Positions 1 through 12,207 of a stretch of 64,000 bases of DNA are shown in pieces (positions within the stretch are counted from its first letter, which is position 1; each line of letters opens with the position of its first letter). This DNA comes from Fratercula arctica (Eukaryota > Chordata > Aves > Charadriiformes > Alcidae): positions 22,677,095-22,741,094 of the forward strand of contig CANTUZ010000010.1 in NCBI GenBank assembly GCA_947846985.1, written 5' to 3'. The notes below the pieces were generated by a model. It was not told the DNA's origin, ran no database searches, and saw only the letters and a list, made by a program, of their open reading frames with translations. Made by a program: the position numbers and the translations under genes.

Positions 1-423
1 TAACAGCAGCTATGAACTGTGCTGTTGAAGGACAAGTGCAGCCTTGGCTGAGCAGAGCTGTTGTGCAATGAAATGGACAAGAACAAAAGATCAGTACCAG
101 CAAACTTCTTGCAAAATAGGAGGGTCAGAAGTGGATGTAAGGAAGCATGTGGTGAATATGGAGGACAGTGGGCAGTTAGAAAGAACATGAGAATTTTGCT
201 GGAGCCATGTAGGTGAGGAGGAGCTGGAACGTTCCTCCACCTAGTGAGGGGCTCATTGAGAGATGACAGAGACCAAGGCAGTGAGCATTTGTTGTGAAGG
301 AAATAGCGAAACAAACTGCATAAGCTGTTATCATTCTCCCTCCTGTACAAGTCAAGGAATTGAATTAACTTCCCAGCTTTCTTCTGTTGCACTGGTGAAA
401 CCACGAATGAAACTTGAGAGCGT

Positions 424-865
424 ATCACAGAATCGCTGAGGTTGGAGGGCACTTCTTGAGATCATCTAGTCCAACTTCCCTGCTCAAGCACGGTCAAGAT
501 AAAGCAGGATGCCCAAGACCATGTCCAGTCAGGTTTTGAATGTCTCCGCAGGTGAAGCCTTCACAACCTCTCTGAGCAACTTGATACAGTCTTTTACCAC
601 CCTCAGAGTAACAAAGTGTTTACTTGTGTTCAGATGGAATTTCATGTGTTTCAGATAGTGTCCACTGACAGGACAAGAGGTAATGGGCACAATGGAGAAG
701 AATCTCACTCCCTTTTTTTCATTCCTTACTGTTATGTAAATATTGATAAGATCTCCCTGAGTCTTCTTTTCTCCAGGCTGAAGAGTTCCAGCCATTGCAG
801 CCTCTCCTCATATCAAAAATGCTGTGTTCCCTTTATCATCTTTGTGGTCCTGTGCTGGACTCAAG
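424..865 (-). mobile_element. CR1 LINE 3' fragment
   Basis: The plus strand opens with ATCACAGAATCGCTGAGGTT and AGATCATCTAGTCCAACTTC, the reverse complement of the CR1 3' end. It continues through degraded ORF2 C-terminus sequence (the CCACCCTCAGAGTAA and TTCTCCAGGCTGAAGAGTTCC landmarks) to about 865. It is 5'-truncated and inactive. Confidence 0.9.
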
Positions 866-1462
866 CTTTAAAGATAAAGTAACCGTGGAATAGGCTACTA
901 TCAGTTTGAGGTCAGGTTGGACAGATGCATAACATGTTCTTAAGTGTGTCTCAATCCAGGGGGATGAAGTGGTAGTACGTCTGAGATTCTCTTTAGCCTG
1001 ACACTTCTGTAATTATTTGATTGCTAGCTTTTGGTCATTGCTACTATTTAGGGTTAGAGCTCTGAATTCACAATGAATTTTTAAGTTTGTCAGGAGCTAC
1101 TCTTCTGTTACTTTGGGGATTAATGATAAATGATCTGTTCAGTGACAATACATAACTTCCTATTTGTTATTTATCTGCAGATTTCTGCCGAAAGGCAGGT
1201 TTTTCCTGGAGTAGCTCATTGGCCAATATTCTTTCTGTATGAAGGTGTCAGAGTTTGTTCACTTGGTTGTTCAGATAAGTTCTATGTTAGGCCTTGATGC
1301 ACTTACGACATGCTTTACTGTGTAACTATTTCAGGACATAGGCACAGTGAAATCCAGTGTTATCTGGTATGTTATTTTTATACTTGTCCTGAGGAATGAC
1401 AAAGCAAATTCCATAACCTAGAAGAATAGGCTGTGGCTTTTTGAACACTCACCCTTTTCTTT

Positions 1463-1474
1463 CCCCCCCCCCCC
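1463..1474 (+). repeat. Poly(C) run, 12 bp
   Basis: Twelve C followed by TTAAAA. Confidence 0.9.
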
Positions 1475-4400
1475 TTAAAAATATGTTAAATCACATTGAA
1501 TACTTTTAAGGGCAACTTTTCACTAAAACCCACAAAAGCCACCAGACAGTAACAAAGCTGCACACTTCAGCATAGGACAGTGCTGAAGTGATCTTATCTC
1601 AAGTGCCTACTACAACAATTCATTGAGGTGTGGGTGCTTTGTACTATGTGGTAGCCTTGTTACCTATTACTAGGACAGTAGTAGCTACTGTTTCTGTTGT
1701 GCTGTGTCTCTTTCTGGCAAGTAGCACTTCAGTCAGGACTACTCTGTCAGCCTAACACTGAGACTTGCAGGTGAGGCAGTAGTGAAGGGGATGCTATAAA
1801 CTGGGAACTGCAGCCTCCCTCCCCGCAGATCCATTCTGTCCTGCATGGGAACATGTTCCTACAAGAGGGAGTTCTGTAATGTGATTTCCAGTGCCTGTGG
1901 CATTTGCTGTTGCATTGTGGAGGCACAACAAGACCTGAATGCTGTAGCAACTCTTCCCTGTGCTGCTTGTTAAATTTCGTAAAGCATGGCCTTTGAAGAA
2001 CATCAGATGCAGAAAGTAATCCTGCTAGGAAGAGGCATGACATGGCCAAGTACTTTATAGGAAAGTTGTACCGCCCCCTTAAATGATAAATCCTGAAAAT
2101 AAAGCAGCCAAAAGGAATTCTGTGAGTTAATCTGACATCCCTGCTCATCTTCTTAGAGGAGGATCGTGAAGCTATGTCAGATCAATGCTTCTATGAAACT
2201 ACCTCCTTAATCTTTGGCCTTACAGAAAATGGTGCTTTGTTACCTGTTACATTGCTAGAGGGCTAATACTGTATCTCTGAGTCTCCAGCTTGTGAGCAGA
2301 CCCCAGTTCATGCGGCTCTAACTTACTGTGAAGTTCCTCTAACGCTGCTGGAGTCTCTTTACTTGTCTATGAAATCCTAGATGTGATCTTAGCGTTGTAT
2401 TTTCCTCACCAGCTGATCTCTTCAAGTCCTCATACTGTGGTCCCATGTCCTCACAATGTTCTTGAAGAGTTTCCAGTCCCATGCATGCAATTGCCATTCT
2501 CTGCAAGTTCCATTTTGGCCCTCATGAGGTTCTAGAAACTGCAGATTGAATATGGATGCCTATGCCAAGTTTGTGATCTCTACTTGGATCTTCAGAGTCT
2601 GTTTGGATATCAGAAGTACAGTAAAGGAAGCAAGCTGGAGGTAGGAAGGGACAGGAATCGATCTACAGACCTAAAGGGACAGAGAAACGTGAAGCTGGGG
2701 ACCATTTGGTGTTTACTTCTGGCTCTCAGTGCTCTATGGTGGAATATGTTCTGAGTAGTCCTATCTCAGAGAATTACATCCTGCTTTTATTTTTGCCAGC
2801 TTATTGGAGTGGTCTTGAAGGCATGAGGTAGCATGATTATCTGCTGTACCGCAGTCCTCCCTCGCTCCCTTTTTTTCCCTCTTTGAAGGGGCAAAATTAA
2901 GTGAATTCTTAAACCTGTATTTTTCTCTGTCATATTGTGTTGAAACAGAAGATATGCTTCTTTGACCCTGCTCTTTGAAGAGGAACGGGTGAGGTATTAG
3001 TCAGGCCTCTAGGTGCAATGCGTCTGCTTCATTATATGGGAGCTCTGCAGCCTGGCTGGTTCTCACTGCCTGTCAAGGAGAGGAAACTGTGACGCCCTTG
3101 CACAGGAGTTAAGGTTGAGAGAGCATACTGGTAGTATGCCCTTCCTTGCAGTTGCTAGTATGGTTATCAGTGACTGATGCTGGAAATGCAGAGACTTCAG
3201 AGAGCTGGTTAAAACAATCAGAGAAACCTTAATTAAGCCCCCAGGTGATATTGAGAGAAATGCATGAGTGTCTTTATCCATCTGTAGTAAATGGGATCAA
3301 GCAGTTGAAATAGTCTTCCCAGATGGAGGATGGATGCATTGCTTGTCATCAAGGTGCTTCATAAAGTCCCAGTTTATGCACATTAAAAGCAATACTTCAC
3401 AGCTCGTCTTTCATGACAGTATGAGATTCAAGCAGTGCTAGCATAGGTGCGTACTAGCTTTCTAGACTGAGACAATGAAATGATAGCCCAGAACTAGTAA
3501 AGTACAGAAACAGATGTGATTAGAAACGATCAGGCTATAATAGGCTTCATGCACATCACAAATACTAATCATATTTCTCTGTAGCTTATAGTTCTTATAA
3601 TCTCTCAACAGGTTGCTTTAAGGTAGTGGCTAAGCCTAATTCTAAGTATCTGCCAATGCCAGCTGCAAGGCTTTAAAATGCCTGTTTAAAATAAGAGCCC
3701 AGTGACCATCACTGATGGCTTCTTCCAAGTTTGGAACAGATGAAGTTATTTCTGTAAAATCTTTGCAGAAGTGTGTGGCCAAACCAAAGATGCTTTACAG
3801 AGCAGGTCTGAAGAGATACGTGGGGCAGACTTCATGTTGTTTCAAAGAACTTTGTTGTGTACTTGGACAGTTGTTTTGTTTCTAGGGTTGCATTTTGTAG
3901 GATTTTCATGGCTGTTTGTTATTACTACAGAAAACTTTTGGACGTGTTTTTCAAAAGTGACTTGAAAATAACAGTGGATCTTGAGTTTCCCAAAGGGAAG
4001 TTTCATCAGTGGCAAAGGCTGACCTTATCATGGACTGCTGGAAAAGAGAGTGATCTGCCTCATTCTCCACCTTTCATCTGGCTGGAGGATCTGGTGTGAC
4101 ATTGGACTGCAAGGGTGGTATTCCAAGAGAGACTATTTGAAGGAGAGGGAGGACAGGACTGCCTTTTCAGTAGTAATGTGGTCTTAGATCTGCTGAAGCC
4201 GCTTGTAGAACCACACCTTCAGTCAAACAGTGATCTCCTGGTGCAACGTTTTCCAAAGCAGCTACACAGCTCTCTTAGGTAGAATTCTAGCTTTGTGAGC
4301 TTTTATTTGGACAATCTTTTCTGTCATGCAAGTGTTATGCATTATGCTTAAACTGAAGCAAGGAGATACTGCACAAGGAGAGAGAATTCATCAGCAAATT

Positions 4401-7217
4401 GGATATTCATGTTTCTTGCATGTGGTTGCTCAGGAAAACTTGAATCAGTGATGGATGTAATGTGATTCTTGGCACCCTTAAAAATCATCAGCCGTGCATA
4501 CACTTTTTCAGTATGTGTTGTCTCCTGGCACAGGTGGTTGAAGTGAACTATTCCAGCCCCTCTTTCTTGAGATTTTGGTCATGTATACAGTGTCTGTTGT
4601 CTGGGCAGCCAGAACCCTGCATCTTCCTCAGAAGCTCTTTCCCATCTCTGTCCTGTGCACGCCAGCTAGTTCTTTAGGTTATACACTTAATCCTGTCCCA
4701 AATTGACCACTAGGCCTGTGAGATCCTCAGGCTGAGAGCTCAGAGAATTGAGTTGGCTTGCAGTTTCTGAACCGTAATAGCCAGGCATGGTTTTAGCTTG
4801 AGGCAAGCATAATATGGTACATGTTTGCTTGAACCTTAGTGAAAGAACTATAAGCTAAATACACTTCGCATTTGTAGCACGCTCTAGACATGGTCAGATA
4901 AACTGTGTTATCTCTGTGTTATAAGGAAGACTCTGCATTTCACCCCTGAGCTGGCAGCTGCTCTCTTTGCAGCAGGTACGAGTGAAATGTATAAATGTTC
5001 CTTCTCATCCTGAAGTTCAGGGACTGGCAGCTTAGTTTAAACCCCCCTTGTCAGCTGCTGAAGCAGAAATCCTGGTCCTGTGTCTCACTGACGCAGCCAA
5101 ACACGTGCTCTTTTCCACTGCGTGGGCCATAGCGTCTGGTGAAAATAAAGACAAGAAGGGGAAACAGGAAGGGGAAAGAGGGCTGTGGTGGGTGCAGTTG
5201 TATTTTAAATCAGTATAGCTTTTTCTGTTGTGAACATCTGCCTCCAGACGAATGCACAGATATTCTTTTTTGATTTTTTTTTTTTTTTCCCCTCAGCTCA
5301 GCAGGCTCACTAAGCCAGCATAACTCTCTGGAGTGAGGTGTGCGTTTGAGCTGAAACAAAATCTTTTCTGGACGAGTAACAGCACTGTAGGGGCAGTTTT
5401 GGTACTCATGTGCTTTATTAGGTAATGGAAGAAGACATTTCTTCTCCAGGACTGTGAATAGTCATCTGATGAGGTTTCTAAGAGCAGAATTTGGCACAAT
5501 CTCAGAACACTATTTTGAGTGACCTGTATTTGGGTAACATTTATCTGTTATTGGGGTTGGAGGAAAACCTATGCTGGGTTCAGACTGTGTGCTTTCCCTC
5601 ATGTCTTGCATGTTGCAGCTGTAAAGTTACTGTTATCTCAGGTGCATCCAGTTTTTTACATTAAGGGTCCTGCTCTCAGGTCAGGGCTGCTAGTGAATGA
5701 AGAAGATCTGTAAGTTTGACAGAGTTTTGCAGGAGGTCACAAATTTCCTCTTTAATCTGTGATAGGATTACTGAGTGTTGTCTTGTCATCCTGGGGAAAT
5801 TGGTGAGCTTCTGTGAAACTTGCCTGTGCTTAGATCTTTATGGATGGTGCCTTCATGCAACCTGCGGCATTACAGACCAAGAGTGTACCTTCCTGAGCTA
5901 CTGAGGGAGACAGGGCTGCAGACCAGTGATCCCATACTGAACTCTGTGAAAGCCCATCCAGTAGTCATCTGCAGTCAAGGCAAAGGAGGCTGAAGAGCAT
6001 TGCTGGGGCAGATGGTGTGTGGTGGGCAGTGTCCCAGCTGTTACCTGTGTGACACTGTATCTGTGACAAGAATTCCGTTGGCATATCTCATCTGGGATTC
6101 CTACCTGTGCTTCTGCATATCAGGAAATGTCATGTGAAGTGTGATGGTTATGTGCATCAGTCTGATCACAGTTGCTTCACAGCTAACTTTGCCTCCTCAG
6201 TCCCATTTTTCATCTGATGATGAGTGCCAGGAATAATTAAAAACTGAGCCCAGCCCAAGCAGCCAACTGGGAGTTACTGGTGACATTTGTCCTTAAACTG
6301 GAATATTGGCACAGAAGGTACCTTTGATCCTGTGGGTTACCTTTCTGTTCTCTGTCAGTTTTGCATCTGCTTGAGGTTTTTATTTTACCACTCTTTCCTA
6401 GTGTCTGGTATTTTTTCATATTTTTTCTTCTTGCTTTCTCTTCTATGTCCTCTCCAGTCTTGTGGCTTTTCAGACTTTCCTTTCTTAACCTCACTGTTCT
6501 CAGAACTACGTGCTGAGTTTCCTGTTCCTGCAACCCAAGTACGGAAGTTATTGGCCACTTTCTCATCCCTACCTTCCAGTATTTACAAGAGTGACATGGA
6601 GTTGCCCTTGGCATTGTCAACAACTTGTGGTGACTCAGCTTTCTCAAAATCCTTTTCATTTCAAAGATGAAATTAAAAAAAAAAAACCAAAACCAAACAA
6701 CTTGGAAGCAGCATTTGGGAACACCGACCAAGAAAAGTGAACAGATTCACTCACTTGGGTTAAATTTTCATGAAGACCATGAAAGCTTCTTGCACTCCAC
6801 TGCAAAGACATTTTTCTCCTTTCAGTTATGTATCTGTAGTTCTAAAATACAACAAAAAAACCATGTTCCTTGAAGTTTGGATGAGATGTGCTTTATAAAG
6901 AAACTGTGGGCTCATGTATGTTTTTGAGTATTACGGATATATATTGTCCTAGTAGGTTACAAAGGTAAAAACTGTACCTTCTGGCCTCTTACAATTTGCT
7001 GAAACACTGGTCCTGTCCACAGGTCTCTTAAGAAGCCTGTTGTGTTCATCGTAAGGATACAGCTTACCTAAGAGATGCACAAGTGTGTGTGCACACTGGC
7101 TCAAGGAAAACTTGGCATAGTAAAATACAGGTGGTTTCTTTGATGGGGAATGAGAACTAGTTTATTGTAACTCCCAGCTTTACAGGACAAATGAAACGTG
7201 ACCACTTTCTTTGTAGA

Positions 7218-7692
7218 AGTGAAAATGGACCTGTTGGAGCGAGTCCAGAGGAGGGCCATGAAGATGACCAGAGGACTGGAGCAGCTCTCCTATGAGGACA
7301 GGCTGAGAGAGTTGGGATTGTTCAGCCTGGAGAAGAGGAGGCTCCAGGGAGACCTTATAGCAGCCTTCCAGTACCTAAAGGGGGCCTATATGAGAGATGG
7401 ACTCTTTATCAGGGAGTGTAGTGATAGAACGAGGGGTAATGGTTTTAAAGTGAAAGAGGGTAGATATAGATTGGATATTGGGAAGAAATTCTTTACTCTG
7501 AGGACAGTAAGACTCTGGACAGGTTGCCAGAGAAGTTGTGTCTGCCCCATCCCTGGAGGTGTTCAAGGCCAGGCTGGATGGGGCTTTGAGCAACCTGATC
7601 TAATGGGAGGTGTCTCTGCCCATGGCAGGGGGCTGGAACTAGATGATCTTTAAGGTTCCTTCCAGCCCAAACCATTCTGTGATTCTATGATC
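7218..7692 (+). mobile_element. CR1 LINE 3' fragment with degraded ORF2 C-terminus
   Basis: A sense-strand copy. From about 7222 it reads as the end of the CR1 pol protein ([43 protein letters not shown]), then frameshifts near 7510. The 3' tail has GATGATCTTTAAGGTTCCTT and ends in ATTCTGTGATTCTATGAT, the avian CR1 terminal repeat. It is 5'-truncated and non-functional. The 151-codon open frame over it is this relic, not a host gene. Confidence 0.93.
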
Positions 7693-10600
7693 TGGTTTTA
7701 GGTGCTATGCTTGTAGATGAGCTACTTGGGGTGAGGGGTTTGGAGAGGAAGGGCAGATGTCCCATACTTTATTTGTTCTATATGGACAGTTTTACAAAGT
7801 CTTACATTTTCCTGTGTTTTTTTCTTCTCACCTGCTGCTTTTCTGCATGTTTCTCTCCACTGTTGAAAGGGGGAAATGTTGCTATAGCACAACACAGTTT
7901 TGAGGGGGTTATCACAAGATGTTTCACTGCTGAGCGTGTATCTCCTTGGTAGAGCAGGAGCTCTGAGGTTAGCATGGTGAAAGATAACTGCCTGAATACT
8001 TTGTCAGTATGCTGCCTGCGTCTTGCAAATGCAGCTAGAGTTGCGCTGGGAGACTTAATGTCCTTGTGCACACTTGGAAAAGGAGGCTGTCCAGTTGCAA
8101 GCTTCAGGTGACAGTAGGAGCTCTCTTTGAGGGCCTTCCCTCTTCCTCTGGGTGTACTGAGGTGAAAGTCTGAGGCCTCGTGAAAGCTTGTTGTCTCGGC
8201 TGGTCGATGGATGGAGTGGGAAGTGTTCACAGATGCTAGTGAGGAGGTAGTCTGCACATACAGAACCTATAGGGACAAGCTGTTGCCCAATCGCGCCATT
8301 TGTGTGAATATGTGGATGACAGAGCGGTCTGGACAGGCTGCTGACTCCTTCTGAGTGTTTGCATGTGCTGTGGTGTAAAGGGCTGACTTCTGAGAAACCA
8401 CAGCTGTCGCCTCCATGCTGATAGCCCGCCAGCTGAGCCAGGAGGAAATGGATGACAGAGCAAGTTGCGTGTGCTGTACAGCAACAGGTCAAAATAACTG
8501 TCTGCTTCATATTAGTTTCTAAAGCTGCTAAATGGCTCATGAAGCATGTGGCCATGCCTGTGTTTTCCTTGGGCTCTTCCCCAGGGGTGAGTTTCTGCAG
8601 GGCAGCTGTGCAGGGAGCCTGTCAGGACAGGCGAGGAGGGGCTGGCACAGGGCGGCTCTCTGTAGCTCAGCTACTGGTGCTTCCTGGAGGGGGGCACGCT
8701 CTTCAAGGGGAAATGTGGTTGGGTTTCTTGGACTGCATCTCCTCCCCTTGCTGCTATTCTCACAAGTATTTCACAGACTGTCAAGCGTGGCCTGAGGTAG
8801 CCTTCATTTAAAGGGGAACAGAAAGGCCCTACAGTCAAGGGCAGAGCCGTTTATAACCAAGAGCTGTTCACCTGCGGCAGCTGCTCATGGAGAAGCTCAA
8901 TTCAGGTATTTACTTTAACTTTCTAATGAGACTGTTATCTCCTCAGTGATGGCCTCTTTAGCCTGGGTATCATTACAATGATATAATTGCTGAACCTGTA
9001 TATGCAAATGTGTTGTCATTACTCAATTATCTTAGTGAGTGGGAAGCCTAATTAATAATTCCTTTTAGAGCATGGATATTATTGAATGTAAGGGGATGGT
9101 TTCCTCTCCAACACTTGCATGTTCACAAGTCAGTAGCACGTGACTGGAACTTGCAAGATGACCATAGCATGACTTCACTGCTTATGTGGGAAGTTGGTAA
9201 TTTGCAATTTCAGAATTTTCTGAATGAAAAAGCAGATGAATAATTCATACCCGAAACTCCAAGTGCCTGTTCTGTCAGCTGTTAATCTGATTACTGATTA
9301 ACATTGCTTGCTTCTTCCCGTATTACCTAACAGATCTGTTCTTACATACGACCTCTGGGCAGCCAACCCTGTTACAAGAATGCGGAAGCCCAAGACAGGA
9401 TCAGGCAATGCCAGAACTTCTTTAAAAGCTCAAGTTATTCTTTATCTGTTGTTTGTTTCTAGTATCAAATAGACCGGGTGGCTTGTTCTCTCCTTGCTCC
9501 CCTCTTATCCTTGCTTACTGTAGATGTTGTAGCTGAGATCCACTGCTTTAGGTTTCATTTTCCTCTGAAATGGACCATATGTTGGGCAAGAGAGTTACAA
9601 ATTACCTCACTAATGGTTCCATGTTGGAGTGGGGATGATGCCCTTAGTATCAGGATGCTGGCAAGCGTCAGCTTGGGCATATGTTGCAGGAACATTAATG
9701 CTTTGCTGTAATTTGGTCATCATTGGCTCCTATCTGCGGTGAGCTTAGTCTTTCTGGTTTAGTCATATTGGAAATAACCAACAGAGATTACAAAGACACT
9801 GTTCTACTAACAGTTGCCTTTTCTCCTCCTCCCTCCCAAAAATGGTGTCTTGCTCTGCATATGCCGAATGCCCGACATGACAGCTATTGTGTAAGGGAAG
9901 TATGTGGGACCAGTGCTTTGTTTTCTTCTGTGCAGCCAGGCAGCCTGGCACCCCCAGGTGGGAGTAGTCCACCTTTCCCTGAGAGACGGGTTCCCAAAAC
10001 TGGGGTTTGTCTCTTTCAGCTGATGACATGGGCAGTATTAACTAAAATATGGAGTTAAAGAATTTAAAACCTCAGTCCATTTTCTGTAATACTTAGTACC
10101 ACTGTCTGAAAATCCCAAAGACCACCTTCAGTACATAGCCTTGTGTCAAACTAGTTTCTTAGTCAAATCTGCAGATTTGTGTTGGTGCAGGATTAAAATC
10201 TGTTTGCTAAATTACATGTACTGTTCTAGGTTTGTTTAAGAAATGTCAGTGTTGATGGTGATACCTCACTTGAACTGCACATTTTTGGCTCTACACTTTC
10301 TACAGCAAACGTTAAAGCAGCAATCTACTTGTACTCATGTGAGTAGGCTTACTTGCCATGTGGAGTCATTCACATACTTAAAGTTAAGTGTATGTACACC
10401 ACTATTTGTGACAAAAATTTCAGCTGATTGATTTGCTAAAATCTTGTGGCTTAAAACCTGTGTCCTGAAAGCAGTGTTGCCTTTGTATAATTAATAAAAT
10501 ACCGCTTAAATGTATAGAAAATATAATAAAAAAATTAAAATGTGCATGACAAAGAATTTCAAATATCCTAAGTTTAAGTCTTTTTTAATAATAATAATAA

Positions 10601-12058
10601 AGTAGTCTAGATTTAAATTCATGACTGATTTCTGGCTTCACTGTTTGAAACTATCAGGACATGAACTCCTAATAGATGCCTGCTTTAATGACTTGGGCTT
10701 TCTTGAGTTGTGGAAACTTGATGTACCAAGAGGTTGGGGGATTCTAAGTAAAACTTGGACTGTTGGCAGCTTCACTGTAGGGATGCCACAGGTTAGTGTG
10801 GTTGATCGCTTAGGTCTTTCTCCTCAGGACTGAGCATTTTAAATAGGATGTTTCTTACTAATATGAAAATTCTGCCAGTCCAAATCTGAGATTTTATCTA
10901 GTAAATAATTTGTACTGCTCTTTACAGATGTGTTTTACAGTAAATAGTAAATAACAAATAACTTCCAAAATGTTGTCTTAAATCCTTGACTGCTCCACAG
11001 TTTTCCAAGGTTTGAAAAATTTTGGCTATGAGAGATAAAGTTTTAAGAATTCATGCTTGCCTTCTGACAAGGGGAAGTCAGTGACTTTCACTCCATGTTT
11101 TGGGAGATGGGAAAAAAGGTGTGAATCAAGATGTAGAAACTATATAGAAAGTGCTTTCTACTAAGTAGATACAAAATTGTTAGTTGTTTCCTTTCTCTAG
11201 TTGGGAAAAGTATTTCCTGGCAGGGACAGGAGAACTGTAATCGATTTTAATTCTTGCTAGGTTTTTGGGGTTTTTTTCAGCCACTGATATCAGTTCAGTT
11301 TGTTTGCTCTTCCATCAATTTCTGTGCTGTTACTGGGAAACAGGAATGAGAATGTTGTTTTGTACACACAGATTGTGGGGTTACATGTGTTTACTTCTAC
11401 TCTTGGGTCTGTTTGGGTAGAGCACTGTTGTTCTCCAATGCAAAGGTTCTGGCATGTTTTAATTTTACTCTTGTGTAGATACAGGACCTTATAGTTCGTG
11501 CTTGAGGAACAGAATCCTTTCAGGCTACTGCTTCATGTTGTATTTTGTCAACACAGTAATGAATTTGGGAGTTGGAATGAGCAGTATAAGCAGGATCCAG
11601 AAATGAAAGAAAGGTTGGTTTTCTTCATTTACTTTAGGAGAGAAAGACTGCTGCCCATCCTACAATGTACTCAGAGCACAGCTGAAGTCAGATGAACCCA
11701 GTTGCCAATCATTCTCGTATTAGACATTGACATACTAATTTTCCTATCTAGCATGAGAAGGGACTGTCCATCTCAGCAAAGAGTGGCATTGTTATTTGTT
11801 TCATAAGCATATTCAGTGCTACTCCAGCACTTTTGTATCTTTGTGAATTTTCCCCAGCAATCCCCTTAAGGGAACTAAAGAGGAAGTTCTGTAGTTTCCC
11901 TTTCTTCAACTAGATCCTCTTTTCTGACCATTACTTTGAGAAGAACAGCAAGTTCCATCCCACCACCTCCCTGGCTGTTTCTCTGGATGTACGTGTGTGA
12001 TACACATTTTCACCAAAGCGGGGTGTGATCTAACAGGACTCTGTATGCTTTATTTTAG

Positions 12059-12207
12059 ACTCAGGCTGCGACTCTGTGACTGATACAGAAACTGAAGACG
12101 AGAAGAACACAATTTACTCCGACAGACTTGCCATGAGTGAAGAACATGGAACATCCAAGAGCACTGGGGACCATCCAGTGGTGCAGCCTGACCGCATACG
12201 TTGTGGG
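12059..12207 (+). CDS. PIK3AP1: PIK3AP1 exon A (inferred exon 3): linker after TIR and start of DBB domain
   Basis: The acceptor follows a TTTATTTTAG tract and the donor is GGG|GTACTG. The exon starts with two bases of a split codon and ends in phase 0. It encodes an acidic Ser/Thr-rich linker ([15 protein letters not shown]) followed by [10 protein letters not shown], where the DBB (Dof/BCAP/BANK) domain begins. The middle of the linker differs from mammalian PIK3AP1, as expected for a disordered stretch. Confidence 0.93.

Larger units (their letters stand above)
1..12058 (+). other. PIK3AP1: PIK3AP1 intron upstream of exon A (inferred intron 2, partial)
   Basis: Twelve kilobases with no exon I can recognise. 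In particular no piece of the TIR-like domain is seen, so exons 1-2 and the promoter lie left of the window. It contains CR1 copies at 424-865 and 7218-7692 and a candidate enhancer near 8880-9330 (see findings). The longer open frames here show no conserved features. Confidence 0.8.

Noticed and set aside
6237..6731. 164-codon minus-strand open frame
   Set aside because: No recognisable motif. The N-terminus is poly-Lys/Phe from an A/T tract; likely chance.
7198..7653. 151-codon plus-strand open frame
   Set aside because: It is the decayed C-terminus of CR1 ORF2 with a frameshift, not a host gene.
8055..8555. 166-codon minus-strand open frame in the first intron
   Set aside because: Low-complexity Ser/His/Cys-rich translation, no domain, no splice or promoter context; chance frame.
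1..12058. Searched for PIK3AP1 TIR-domain exons
   Set aside because: No TIR-like translation with suitable splice sites was found on the plus strand; they must lie outside the window.
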